Of a DNA stretch of 23,344 bases, positions 1 through 7,460 are shown one piece after another. Position 1 is the first letter of the stretch. Each line of letters opens with the position of its first letter. Both the position numbers and the translations under genes were made by a program. Origin of the DNA: JANLQX01 sp043775075 (GTDB lineage Bacteria > Actinomycetota > Acidimicrobiia > Acidimicrobiales > JANYDT01); assembly GCA_043775075.1 (NCBI GenBank), contig JAYVSS010000385.1, positions 1 to 23,344 on the forward strand, written 5' to 3'. The notes under the pieces are model-generated. The model saw only the letters and a list, made by a program, of their open reading frames with translations. It did not search any database and was not told the origin of the DNA.

Positions 1-2
1 AC

Positions 3-143
3 GGGTGGGAGAAGTCGTTCGCCAAACGATACACACAGGAGGTTGGCCTCGCCGGCTGCCTCGACTACTGCGAAGCCATGCGAACGGATCGGTTCGGGTA
101 TCGCCGTGCAACGTTGTCGAAATCAGCCGTCGATCGGCGATAG
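3..143 (+). CDS. C-terminal end of an unrecognised protein (5' truncated by window edge)
   Basis: An open frame enters from the left edge and runs 46 codons to a TAG at 141-143. The visible tail contains Trp-Glu-Lys-Ser-Phe near its start, then a Cys-Leu-Asp-Tyr-Cys segment, and ends in a basic, polar stretch. Codon choice (mostly G or C in third position) fits a real gene better than the other frames here. I do not recognise the family. The arrangement Gly-Leu-Ala-x-Cys-Leu-Asp-Tyr-Cys-Glu-Ala-Met followed by Asp-x-Phe is loosely like the last helix of crotonase-family proteins, but this is too weak to use as a call. The next gene starts about 130 bases downstream on the same strand, so they could be co-transcribed. 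Confidence 0.5.
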   Translation, partial: GWEKSFAKRYTQEVGLAGCLDYCEAMRTDRFGYRRATLSKSAVDRR

Positions 144-277
144 GAGCAACGACCGTGGGCAGGGGCAAAGACATCTGCACGAGGATAAGGGCCGAGCGGA
201 CCCTTCTTTATCGGCTGGGACGGGTCACGAATTGGGTGTGGTGGTGGGCGATGCCGCTCCTCGACTACAACGAGGGG

Positions 278-796
278 ATGCCTATCTACGCCCTGGGGGA
301 GTCGTCGCCAACGATCGACGCCGACGCTTTTGTTCATCCCGACGCCGTCGTCATCGGGAATGTCGAAATCGGACCGTACTCGTCGATCTGGCCGTGTGCG
401 GTGCTCCGAGGAGATCACGGCCTGATCCGCATCGGGTCGCGAACTTCGATCCAGGATGGTGCTGTCCTGCACACCACGCCGATGTTTCCGACGATCGTGG
501 GCGACGATTGCGTGATTGGGCACCAGGTCCATCTTGAAGGCTGCACGATCGAATCGGGCTCACTCGTGGGTAATGGTTCGATTGTGCTTCATCGAGCCAT
601 CGTGCGAAGCGGCGGATTGGTCGGCTCGAACGCCGTGGTGACCAACGATATGGAGGTGCCGTCGGGCGCTATGGCTCTCGGTATCCCCGCCAAGATCAGG
701 GAAAACGCCGTTGATCCGGCGATGATCAAATTCGGTTCGGATTCCTACGTGGCCAACGGGCAGTTCTTCAAAGCCAACCTCCGCCGCATCGGGTAA
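278..796 (+). CDS. Gamma-carbonic anhydrase-like left-handed beta-helix protein
   Basis: This is a hexapeptide-repeat (left-handed beta-helix) protein of the gamma-carbonic anhydrase/YrdA/PaaY group, about 172 residues, the usual size. The family is a trimer that binds a metal between subunits; some members hydrate CO2, while others have no proven activity. Visible hallmarks are the opening MPIYALG, the segment VLRGD, SIQDG, then LHTT and GHQVHLEGC, which supply the three histidines expected as metal ligands, and the C-terminal GIPAK. The start at 278 is chosen because family similarity begins there. An ATG at 251 would add nine residues (MPLLDYNEG), and the frame stays open further upstream, but that extension is basic and unlike the family. 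The ribosome-binding site is poor for both starts. The stop codon lies in a hairpin, and the next gene is convergent. Confidence 0.85.
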   Translation: MPIYALGESSPTIDADAFVHPDAVVIGNVEIGPYSSIWPCAVLRGDHGLIRIGSRTSIQDGAVLHTTPMFPTIVGDDCVIGHQVHLEGCTIESGSLVGNGSIVLHRAIVRSGGLVGSNAVVTNDMEVPSGAMALGIPAKIRENAVDPAMIKFGSDSYVANGQFFKANLRRIG

Positions 797-808
797 CTAC
801 CCCGGCGG
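781..808 (+). terminator. Hairpin spanning the carbonic anhydrase-like gene stop
   Basis: CCGCCG (781-786) pairs with CGGCGG (803-808), and inside it GGGTA (791-795) pairs with TACCC (798-802). The TAA stop (794-796) lies within the inner stem and loop. No T-tract follows, so this may be a factor-assisted terminator or a bidirectional one between the two convergent genes. The structure is seen in the sequence; its role is inferred. Confidence 0.4.
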
Positions 809-831
809 CGCCTCGGCCAACTCCCCCGCCC

Positions 832-849
832 CTCAGCCTCAGTCTCAGC
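832..849. repeat. 3 x 6 bp tandem repeat carrying in-frame stop codons
   Basis: Three copies of CTCAG(C/T) occur back to back at 832-837, 838-843 and 844-849. Read on the minus strand, each unit carries a TGA. Because the period is six, all three TGA triplets fall in the reading frame of the NHL-repeat gene, giving one stop plus two spare stops. Confidence 0.7.
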
Positions 850-3800
850 TGACGCGGTAGACGAGGATCGCGTCGCGGCCCGCGTCGCTGACGAGCACCG
901 CGCCGTCGGGAAGCAGGGCGATGTCGGTGGGACGCCGCGCCGCGGCAACCGTTGACCGGCGGTCGCTGGCCACCGAGGTCGTGGGGATGATGCGGCGCCA
1001 GATGCCGCTCCGACGCTCCACCACTGAACCATCTCGCCCGACCACGACCACTCGATCGTCGCGTTCGTCGACGGCCACCGCAAGCAGGTCCCGCGGTAGG
1101 GCCACGGCCAGAAACCGGTCACCCCGAATCTGGCCCATGCGCCCGTCTTTGGTAACGACCCACAGGGCGCCTTTGGCAATGACCCGAACGTGGGCGAGCG
1201 GCGGAATCGTGGTGAGGACCGTGGCCATACCACTGCGTTCGCCGTTTCGCTCGATCCGCAAAAGTCGTCCATCGACGTCGACGGCGATCACTCTGCTGTC
1301 GGCCCCTTCGGCCAGCGACGTCAACTCGATCGAGCGGCCCGTGGGATCCTGCACGGTGGTTTCACGGACCAAACCCAGCCCGTCGATCTGGAGAAGGGTG
1401 TGGCCGTCGGCAACGACGACGGTGGCATCGCGTGTCGTGATCACGTCGTTGAGATCGCCGAGGGAGCGCTGGTCGGCATTTGCCGTGGCCTCGCTGCTGG
1501 CGTTGATCCGGCCGCTACCGGCGACGTTGGTGAGTGAACCGGCGATCAGCGACCGGACGCGTGCGCCACCCCGGTCGGCAATGAGGACGGACCCATCGGG
1601 CCGCACATCGAGGCCGACGGGATCGATCAGTTCAAGTTCGTTGGCTCGACCGGCCGACGGACCGAGAACGGTGGAGGTGAGAATGTCGGAACTCGTGGCG
1701 TCGACCTTTTGTACCGACGACCGTACGCCCGAAATTGCTGCGACGATCGACACCCCGTCGCTGGCCAGTGCAACGACGTCATTCGCCGGTCTGCCACCAA
1801 ACGATGACCGTTGCGAAACGACAAACGGTCCGACGTTGACGTCAGCGGCGGTCTTGGTGTCGGGTTGCCCATTCGGAGCAGCGTTGGCCGAGGCCGCACT
1901 CACGACGATGACGATGTGGCCGTTGCCGTTGCTCGTGCCGGCAGTCACCGTGGATCCAGGTGGTGTGAGGCCGTCGGCCACTTCATCGAGTACGCCTTGG
2001 ACGCTGACCCGGACGGCCGTCCCGGCGAGGTCGGCGGCCACGACCGAGCCCTTCGGCTCGCGGCTCACAAAGACGAATCGCTTTCCCCCGAGGCCGTTGA
2101 CGACCGGTGGCGTCGTGGCCGGGCGTGCTCTCGGTCCCACGCTCCCCGTTGGTGTCGCGCGGGCCGGGCTCACGGCGCGGACAGCGCTTTCATTAATCGT
2201 CCACAAACCGCCAACGAAACGGTCGCCGGCGACCAGCGTTGTCGCGCCGGCAACGGCCAGCGGGCCCGGCGCAAACAACGCTTGACCGGGACGATCGGGC
2301 TGTGGCTCGGCCACCGTGAACAACGCGCCGTCCGGGCCAATCCCGCGAATGCGGGCCTGCGTCGGTTCGGTGAAGTAAATGGTGCCGTCGGGCCCGACGG
2401 CAACGTCGGCGGGCGAGGCCAATGCCGACCCCGCAGCGTTCGGATTGTCCGGCGTGGTGCCCCAGGTATCGGTGCCGGCGAGGCGCGTGGCCTGACCCCC
2501 GGGTGAGAGGCGCCACAGCACATTGGTGCCTCGGTCGGCCACGACGATGCTGCCGTCGGGAGCGAGGGCCACTGCGCTCGGGTCGACGAGCACCACGTCT
2601 CGCGCCAACAACGCATTGATGTTGAGCAGGGGCCAGCGGGTGTCACCGACGACTTGCTTCAGGGAAACGATTCCGGCGGCGTCTGTGGTCACCCGCACGA
2701 TGCGGCGTTCACCTGCCTCGAGAATGAGGGTGCTGGCGGCGTCGGCCACCAGCGCCGTGGGGCCGCGTAAGTACTCGGTGACGAGGGTCGCTCCCTGGAG
2801 CGGCGTTGGATTGAGCGGGATCGCGGTCATGCTCCCGTCGGCCAGCAGCACGTTGACGCGACCGGGCGTTCCCGGCACCGCGGCGATCGGGCTGGCCCGC
2901 AACGACGTGACAACGCCACGTTGGGTCGAGCGGGCCACGGCCATGCCGGCGAGGGTGGCGACCGCGCCGCTGTCATCAACTCGCATCACCGTGCCCGAAC
3001 CGCGGTCGGTCACGATCGCCCCGCCCCCCGCCAGCGCCGCCACGCCAATCGGGGCGCGGAGGCCCGAAGCCACGCGAAGAGGGGCGCGGTTCGGCGTCCA
3101 CCGCCACACCGCTCCGGCCCCCGGGTCGGCGATCAACGCGCCCCCGTCACCGTCGCCCGCCATCGAGACCGGGGCGATGATCCCGGTGCTGTCGACGATC
3201 TCGGCTGCGAGATTCTCTGACCCGACGCCGCGGATTCGAACGATTGTGCCGGTGCTCGAATCGGCGGCGAGCACATCGCGTCCCCCGATACTGGCCAGTT
3301 GATCTATATGCATGCCCCCGGGAACTCCAGCAACGGCCACCGCAGCGATGCGATCGTCGCCCAAAATCACCCGGAGCGAACCGGCGTCGGCGATCAGGAG
3401 CAAGGCCCCCACTCGGACCACCGACGTGGGATGGCGCAGGAGCGCGCCCGACGCCGGTCCGCCGTTGCCCAAGAAGTCCGGCCCGCCGGCGAGCAACCGC
3501 ACCGATGACGCAGCCTCATCGAGCGCCGACAACGACGGAATCGACGACGTGGACGGAGCCGCGTCGGCGGTTGATTCGGCCGTCGTGTTCGCTCCCCGCT
3601 CGGTCCGATGCGCCGCCACGTTGAGGCCGTAGGCGCCAAGCCCCATAACCAATGTGCCAACCACGAGGGCAATCCCCCTCCCTCGGTGGCGGCGGCCACC
3701 CCCGGACGTTTGCGGCGATTTCCTCCGGCGGAATCGTCGGGCCCGCGGTTGACGGACAAAGCGATCGTCGCCGCTATTTGAGCGGTCGAAGCCGTTGTGC

Positions 3801-4018
3801 GGGCCCGGGGCTGGTGGGGCGAGGAAGGCGACGTTTCGGCGGGGCGCCGATGAAACCGATGAAACCGATGAACCCGATGAAACCGGGCCGGCCGAACGGA
3901 CCGATTCACGCAGCCACAGTGGTTCGTAGGCGAGGGTGTCCGCGAACCGAGACGTGACCGCGCCGGAGCGGTCACGGAACGGGGACTTCGCCGCCTTGCG
4001 GTCGTCTGATTCGGTCAT
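845..4018 (-). CDS. Membrane-anchored NHL-repeat beta-propeller protein
   Basis: A protein of about 1057 residues with three parts. Residues 1-114 are polar and very basic near the end (several Arg-rich runs), presumably cytoplasmic. Residues 115-136 form one hydrophobic helix beginning GIALVVGTLVMG. The remaining ~900 residues, presumably outside the membrane, consist of repeated blades such as DPSAVALAPDGSIVVADRG, SPADVAVGPDGTIYF and a last blade PDGAVLVSDAGRD, typical of NHL/SMP-30-like propellers; the number of blades suggests two propellers. Such domains bind ligands or proteins; no catalytic motif is evident. The start is uncertain: tandem ATGs at 4021 and 4018 follow a GAGG about 12 bases upstream, and other ATGs occur at 4033 and 4066. 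It is transcribed away from sufB, where actinobacteria often have sufR. Function unknown. Confidence 0.8.
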   Translation of the reverse strand: MTESDDRKAAKSPFRDRSGAVTSRFADTLAYEPLWLRESVRSAGPVSSGSSVSSVSSAPRRNVAFLAPPAPGPHNGFDRSNSGDDRFVRQPRARRFRRRKSPQTSGGGRRHRGRGIALVVGTLVMGLGAYGLNVAAHRTERGANTTAESTADAAPSTSSIPSLSALDEAASSVRLLAGGPDFLGNGGPASGALLRHPTSVVRVGALLLIADAGSLRVILGDDRIAAVAVAGVPGGMHIDQLASIGGRDVLAADSSTGTIVRIRGVGSENLAAEIVDSTGIIAPVSMAGDGDGGALIADPGAGAVWRWTPNRAPLRVASGLRAPIGVAALAGGGAIVTDRGSGTVMRVDDSGAVATLAGMAVARSTQRGVVTSLRASPIAAVPGTPGRVNVLLADGSMTAIPLNPTPLQGATLVTEYLRGPTALVADAASTLILEAGERRIVRVTTDAAGIVSLKQVVGDTRWPLLNINALLARDVVLVDPSAVALAPDGSIVVADRGTNVLWRLSPGGQATRLAGTDTWGTTPDNPNAAGSALASPADVAVGPDGTIYFTEPTQARIRGIGPDGALFTVAEPQPDRPGQALFAPGPLAVAGATTLVAGDRFVGGLWTINESAVRAVSPARATPTGSVGPRARPATTPPVVNGLGGKRFVFVSREPKGSVVAADLAGTAVRVSVQGVLDEVADGLTPPGSTVTAGTSNGNGHIVIVVSAASANAAPNGQPDTKTAADVNVGPFVVSQRSSFGGRPANDVVALASDGVSIVAAISGVRSSVQKVDATSSDILTSTVLGPSAGRANELELIDPVGLDVRPDGSVLIADRGGARVRSLIAGSLTNVAGSGRINASSEATANADQRSLGDLNDVITTRDATVVVADGHTLLQIDGLGLVRETTVQDPTGRSIELTSLAEGADSRVIAVDVDGRLLRIERNGERSGMATVLTTIPPLAHVRVIAKGALWVVTKDGRMGQIRGDRFLAVALPRDLLAVAVDERDDRVVVVGRDGSVVERRSGIWRRIIPTTSVASDRRSTVAAARRPTDIALLPDGAVLVSDAGRDAILVYRVS
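3849..3884. repeat. 4 x 9 bp in-gene tandem repeat
   Basis: Four units of GATGAAACC (third unit with one change) lie at 3849-3884 inside the NHL gene. On the coding strand they give a Ser-Ser-Val/Gly tripeptide array in the cytoplasmic N-terminal region. The repeat keeps frame, so it could change copy number by slippage without breaking the gene. Confidence 0.7.
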
Positions 4019-4071
4019 CATACCTGAAGGCATCCTCAAAAGTGAATACGCACAGTGTAGGCGCAACGTAG

Positions 4072-4099
4072 TTCGACCGCACTGGGTGGTATTTATGCT
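4072..4099 (+). promoter_or_regulatory. Candidate sufB promoter
   Basis: TTCGAC (4072-4077) and TATGCT (4094-4099) are separated by 16 bases, a reasonable match to the actinobacterial housekeeping -35/-10 pattern. It would give a 5' leader of about 60 bases before the sufB ATG. TACTAT at 4125-4130 is an alternative -10 but has no convincing -35. No obvious SufR or IscR operator palindrome is visible in the 4022-4169 gap. Inference only. Confidence 0.3.
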
Positions 4100-4169
4100 C
4101 CGAAAGGTAGGCCGTGGGGATTGTTACTATGGCGGTAGTGGAAATTGCCCCGAACCACTGGAGGTCCCG

Positions 4170-5582
4170 ATGAGCACCACCGTTTCAGATCTTGATCTTG
4201 GAAAGTACAAGCTTGGATGGGCCGACGATGTCGACTCCTACGTCTTCACCCCGAAGCGGGGTTTAACCAGAGACATCGTGGAAGAAATGTCGTGGATGAA
4301 GGGCGAGCCGGACTGGATGCGCAAGTTCCGCCTGCGCGCTCTGGACATTTTCGAGCGCAAACCCATGCCGTCGTGGGGTGGCGACATGTCCGAGATCTTC
4401 TTCAAGGACATCTACTACTACGTCAAGCCGATGGAGGGTCAGGTCGACTCGTGGGACGCCCTCCCCGAAGCGGTGCGCAAAACGTACGAGAAGCTCGGCA
4501 TTCCCGAGGCTGAGCAAAAGTACCTGGCCGGCGTGACCGCCCAATACGAATCGGAAGTGGTGTTCCACCGCAACCGCGAGGATCTCGAAGCGCAGGGCGT
4601 CATCTTCTGCGACATGGACACGGCGTTGCGTGAGTATCCCGATGTGGTGAAGAAGTATTTCGGCACCATCATCCCGACTGCAGACAACAAGTTCAGCGCG
4701 CTTAACAGTGCAGTCTGGTCGGGTGGATCGTTCATCTACGTTCCTGAGAACACCACCGTGGAGATGCCGCTGCAGGCGTACTTCCGCATTAACAAAGAGA
4801 ACATGGGCCAGTTCGAACGTACGCTTATCATCGCGGACAAGGGTTCGAAGGTCCACTACATCGAAGGATGCTCGGCCCCGGTGTACACGTCGGACTCGCT
4901 GCACTCGGCGGTGGTTGAGCTGATCGCGTTAGAAGGCGCGCATATCACCTACTCAACGATTCAGAACTGGTCGAACAACGTGTTCAACCTGGTGACGAAG
5001 CGGGCCCGGGCCGATGCTGAAGCTCGGGTTAGTTGGATCGACGGCAACATCGGATCGCGTCTCACCATGAAGTATCCGGCCATCTATCTCATGGGCCCCA
5101 AGGCGCACGGCGAGGTGCTCTCCGTGGCGTACGCCGGCGAGGGCCAGCACCAAGACACCGGTGCCAAGATGGTCCACGCCGCCCCGGAAACCACATCGCA
5201 AGTCATCTCGAAGTCGATCTCGAAAGACGGTGGGCGCACGTCGTATCGCGGCCTCGTCCGGGTGGAAGAAGGCGCCGAAAACGTGAAGTCCCACGTGCAG
5301 TGCGACGCGCTGATTCTTGACGACGAGTCCCGCTCAGACACCTACCCGTATATCGAACGCAATCCGGGCGTGAGCCGGGCCGAGATCGGTCACGAGGCCA
5401 CCGTGTCCAAGGTCGGTGACGATCAGCCCTTCTACCTGCAGTCCCGCGGCCTGTCCAAAGAGCAGGCCACGGCGATGATCGTCAACGGTTTCATGGAGCC
5501 CGTGACCCGCACGCTGCCCATGGAGTTTGCCGTGGAGTGGAGCCGCTTGGTCGAGCTGCAAATGGAGGGCTCGATCGGCTGA
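4170..5582 (+). CDS. sufB: Fe-S cluster assembly scaffold SufB
   Basis: SufB, 470 residues, full family length. With SufC and SufD it forms the SufBC2D complex in the cytoplasm, on which Fe-S clusters are built before transfer to apoproteins. Diagnostic stretches are the N-terminal GLTRDIVEEMSWMKGEPDWM, VFCDMDTA-like IFCDMDTALREYP, YVPENTTVEMPLQAYFRIN, the beta-helix core, VQCDALILDDESRSDTYPY and GHEATVSK near the C-terminus, and the ending LVELQMEGSIG. It resembles the Gram-positive form, in which the cysteine used by E. coli SufB at the late position is absent. There is no intein, unlike the SufB of Mycobacterium tuberculosis. The ATG at 4170 has GGAGG six bases upstream. The stop lies in a hairpin and is followed by yihY, not sufD. 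Confidence 0.97.
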   Translation: MSTTVSDLDLGKYKLGWADDVDSYVFTPKRGLTRDIVEEMSWMKGEPDWMRKFRLRALDIFERKPMPSWGGDMSEIFFKDIYYYVKPMEGQVDSWDALPEAVRKTYEKLGIPEAEQKYLAGVTAQYESEVVFHRNREDLEAQGVIFCDMDTALREYPDVVKKYFGTIIPTADNKFSALNSAVWSGGSFIYVPENTTVEMPLQAYFRINKENMGQFERTLIIADKGSKVHYIEGCSAPVYTSDSLHSAVVELIALEGAHITYSTIQNWSNNVFNLVTKRARADAEARVSWIDGNIGSRLTMKYPAIYLMGPKAHGEVLSVAYAGEGQHQDTGAKMVHAAPETTSQVISKSISKDGGRTSYRGLVRVEEGAENVKSHVQCDALILDDESRSDTYPYIERNPGVSRAEIGHEATVSKVGDDQPFYLQSRGLSKEQATAMIVNGFMEPVTRTLPMEFAVEWSRLVELQMEGSIG

Positions 5583-5587
5583 TCGAG
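5570..5587 (+). terminator. Perfect 7-bp hairpin spanning the sufB stop
   Basis: CTCGATC (5570-5576) and GATCGAG (5581-5587) are perfect complements around a GGCT loop; the TGA stop straddles the loop and right arm. It is followed by GTTTCG, not a real T-tract. It could end or stabilise the sufB message, separating sufB from the next gene. Confidence 0.35.
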
Positions 5588-5593
5588 GTTTCG

Positions 5594-5599
5594 TAGCAT
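5594..5599 (+). promoter_or_regulatory. Candidate -10 element of yihY-like gene
   Basis: TAGCAT lies nine bases before the ATG at 5609. The gene has no useful ribosome-binding site, so a near-leaderless transcript is plausible. No clear -35 element is visible. The spacing is slightly longer than in the other leaderless candidates of this window. Confidence 0.25.
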
Positions 5600-5608
5600 C
5601 GTCCGCCG

Positions 5609-6580
5609 ATGTCTATCGATGAGAACACTGCGCTGGCTAAGGCCCTACTGCTTCGCGTCCGCGAAGCCCGGGCCGGACAGTTGGTGGCGACGGTCGTCCT
5701 GCGCACGTTTCTGTCGTTTTTCCCGCTGCTTCTAACGGCGATCGGGGTGCTCGGGTTCGTCGCCGCCCGGCGGGCGGGGGGCACCGACGATCTTGGCAAC
5801 CGAATCGTCCGCCAGCTCAAGCTTTCTGGTGACTTGGCCCGGTTGGTCCAGGACAACCTGGCGTCCGCCCGGTCGTCGCGCAAAGCGAGTTCGATCGTCG
5901 GGGCGGTGAGTCTGGCGTTCTCAGGCACGGCGGTGTTCATGGCCGTGGCCCAAATGTGTAACGCCCTGTGGCAGGTACCGGAGCGGGGACTGCGCGATCG
6001 GGTTCTCGGCGTGGTGTGGTTCGTGGGGGCGGCGATCTTTGCCCTCGGCTCCGCCGTGGCCACCGCCGCCGTCCGTCTCATTCCGATTCCGGGACTTGAC
6101 GTAGCGGTCGGCATTGTCGGGGCGAGCGTGACCGGGGCGCTGCTGTTCTGGTGGACGCAGGTCATTTTCACCAACGCCCCGGTGCCTCGGCGGGCGTTTG
6201 TCCCGGGCGCCATTGTTGGCGGTTTTGCCCTTGCGGCGTTTCAGCTCTTTGGTGCCTACCTGGTCACCACACTGCTCGCCCAGGCGTCGGCGCTTTACAA
6301 GTCGCTCGCCGCCGTGATCGCGTTGCTCGGCGTGCTTACGTTGTTTGCCTGGCTCCTCCTGCTCTCCGTGGCCGTCAACGTGCTCCGGTGGGAGCGCGAT
6401 CACGGCACGGTGACGCTCGAAGTCCAAGCCCCTCGCTTCGGCGACCCGGTGGGGGAATCAGCATTGGGCGAACGAGGGGGCCAGCGACCCCGGCCGATCC
6501 GCCAGACCGACCGCGGGGGCGTGGGGCAGTGGTGGCGACGGCTCCGAGCAGTTGGACGGCGGCCGGGTCAGTCGTCGTAG
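5609..6580 (+). CDS. YihY/BrkB-family inner-membrane protein
   Basis: A 323-residue integral membrane protein of the YihY/BrkB family (formerly mis-named ribonuclease BN). About six hydrophobic helices are visible: the first at FLSFFPLLLTAIGVLGFVAA near residue 32, then around residues 95-120, 130-155, 160-185, 195-220 and 225-250. A conserved early RTFLSFFPLL segment and the late VNVLRWERD are typical. The C-terminal ~60 residues are hydrophilic, Arg/Gly-rich and presumably cytoplasmic. The molecular role of the family is not established; transport has been suggested. It starts 26 bases after sufB with a weak upstream GAGG too far away (20 bases). Its last codons overlap a 16-bp tandem repeat shared with the convergent gene. 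Confidence 0.85.
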   Translation: MSIDENTALAKALLLRVREARAGQLVATVVLRTFLSFFPLLLTAIGVLGFVAARRAGGTDDLGNRIVRQLKLSGDLARLVQDNLASARSSRKASSIVGAVSLAFSGTAVFMAVAQMCNALWQVPERGLRDRVLGVVWFVGAAIFALGSAVATAAVRLIPIPGLDVAVGIVGASVTGALLFWWTQVIFTNAPVPRRAFVPGAIVGGFALAAFQLFGAYLVTTLLAQASALYKSLAAVIALLGVLTLFAWLLLLSVAVNVLRWERDHGTVTLEVQAPRFGDPVGESALGERGGQRPRPIRQTDRGGVGQWWRRLRAVGRRPGQSS

Positions 6581-6615
6581 CCCTCAGACGTCGTAGCCGT
6601 CAGACGTCGTAGCCA
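6568..6615. repeat. 3 x 16 bp tandem repeat at two convergent gene ends
   Basis: Units at 6568-6583, 6584-6599 and 6600-6615 share TCAG(T/A)CGTCGTAGCC plus one variable base. Each unit has TCA (TGA on the minus strand) and TAG (plus strand). Because 16 is not a multiple of three, the three copies place a stop in all three frames on each strand. The yihY-like gene stops at the first unit's TAG (6578-6580), and the M15-like gene stops at the third unit's TGA (6600-6602). Confidence 0.9.
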
Positions 6616-7346
6616 AGGTGCACGTGGGTGGCATGACCGGCATCGGTGAAACCCACCCCGTCGCTCCCGTCGAGATCCCACGGCCCCCCGATTTCGGTCG
6701 GCCGGACCGACTCGGGATAGGCAAAGAGTTCGTCCATAAGCGATCGCGACGCGCTGCTGGTGGTGGAGACATCCTGCCCGTCGACGCTCACAATGTCGGC
6801 CGCACGTCCACCAACATGATTCGAGACTTTCGTCGTCCCGCGGACGAATCGTCCGTGGCCGGTGATGAGGGTGCTGACCTCCACGCGATGTTTGACCAGC
6901 ATGCGGGCCAGCACGGCGAGGACCCGGGAATCGACGGTGCCGGCGGCCAGATCGCCCCGGGCGCTTTCGCTCAGCGTGAGGCGAGGATTGGCGAGAAGTT
7001 CGAGCGCGGTGGGCGGGCGTGGTTCGGCCGTGGTTGGCGTGATTCGTGGGGTGCCGGCGCTGACCCGGACGATGGCCGGGCCCGCCAGTGCCCCGGCGGC
7101 GCGCACCGGGTCGGGGGTCAGCGATGGCGAAACCGCCGTGGTCGCCGCCTCGGCGGCATCGGTCGTCGGTAGGAGCCACGGGGCGCTGGCCAGGGTAATG
7201 ACGGTCAACGCCGCGACGGCCCGTCGCTGGCGATAAACGCTCCTCGAGATAGGTGACCGGGGCCGCAGCGCCGTTTGTGGCGGTTGACGAACCCCGTCGG
7301 AAACCGACCGGTCGTCAACGTACAGACCGGATCCGTCAGTCTTCAT
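6600..7346 (-). CDS. Exported M15-peptidase-like (DD-carboxypeptidase fold) protein
   Basis: A 248-residue protein with a basic N-terminus, a hydrophobic segment at about residues 43-60 (AVAALTVITLASAPWLLP) followed by an AEA-type possible signal cleavage site, a Pro/Thr linker, and a C-terminal domain. That domain has SNHVGGRAADIV (His177, Asp184) and HVHLGY (His241/His243). These match the zinc-ligand pattern of M15 D-Ala-D-Ala carboxypeptidases and the related hedgehog-fold proteins. It is probably secreted or anchored and acts on, or binds, peptidoglycan peptides. The family is assigned by motif only; the domain is shorter than VanY-type enzymes. It lies on the strand opposite to sufB and sufD. 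The ATG at 7346 lacks a clear ribosome-binding site. The C-terminal GYDV is duplicated out of frame by the 16-bp repeat. Confidence 0.7.
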   Translation of the reverse strand: MKTDGSGLYVDDRSVSDGVRQPPQTALRPRSPISRSVYRQRRAVAALTVITLASAPWLLPTTDAAEAATTAVSPSLTPDPVRAAGALAGPAIVRVSAGTPRITPTTAEPRPPTALELLANPRLTLSESARGDLAAGTVDSRVLAVLARMLVKHRVEVSTLITGHGRFVRGTTKVSNHVGGRAADIVSVDGQDVSTTSSASRSLMDELFAYPESVRPTEIGGPWDLDGSDGVGFTDAGHATHVHLGYDV

Positions 7347-7460
7347 GACTAGTACTTCGGCCGAATCAGGCGAGAACTGAAGCGTAAATCAACTCTGGGT
7401 GGAGATTCAGTCCGAAAGAAAGTGGGGGGTGCTCTCTGAAACGGGTGGGCGGGCCCGGGG

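Noticed and set aside
5..277. N-terminal extension of the carbonic anhydrase-like gene to position 5
   Set aside because: The added residues are basic and unlike the family, and they overlap the tail of the preceding gene in another frame.
921..2285. Long plus-strand open frame (454 codons) opposite the NHL gene
   Set aside because: It is antisense to a gene with clear repeats and family motifs; its translation is Arg/Ser/Thr-rich with no domain. High GC content leaves such frames open.
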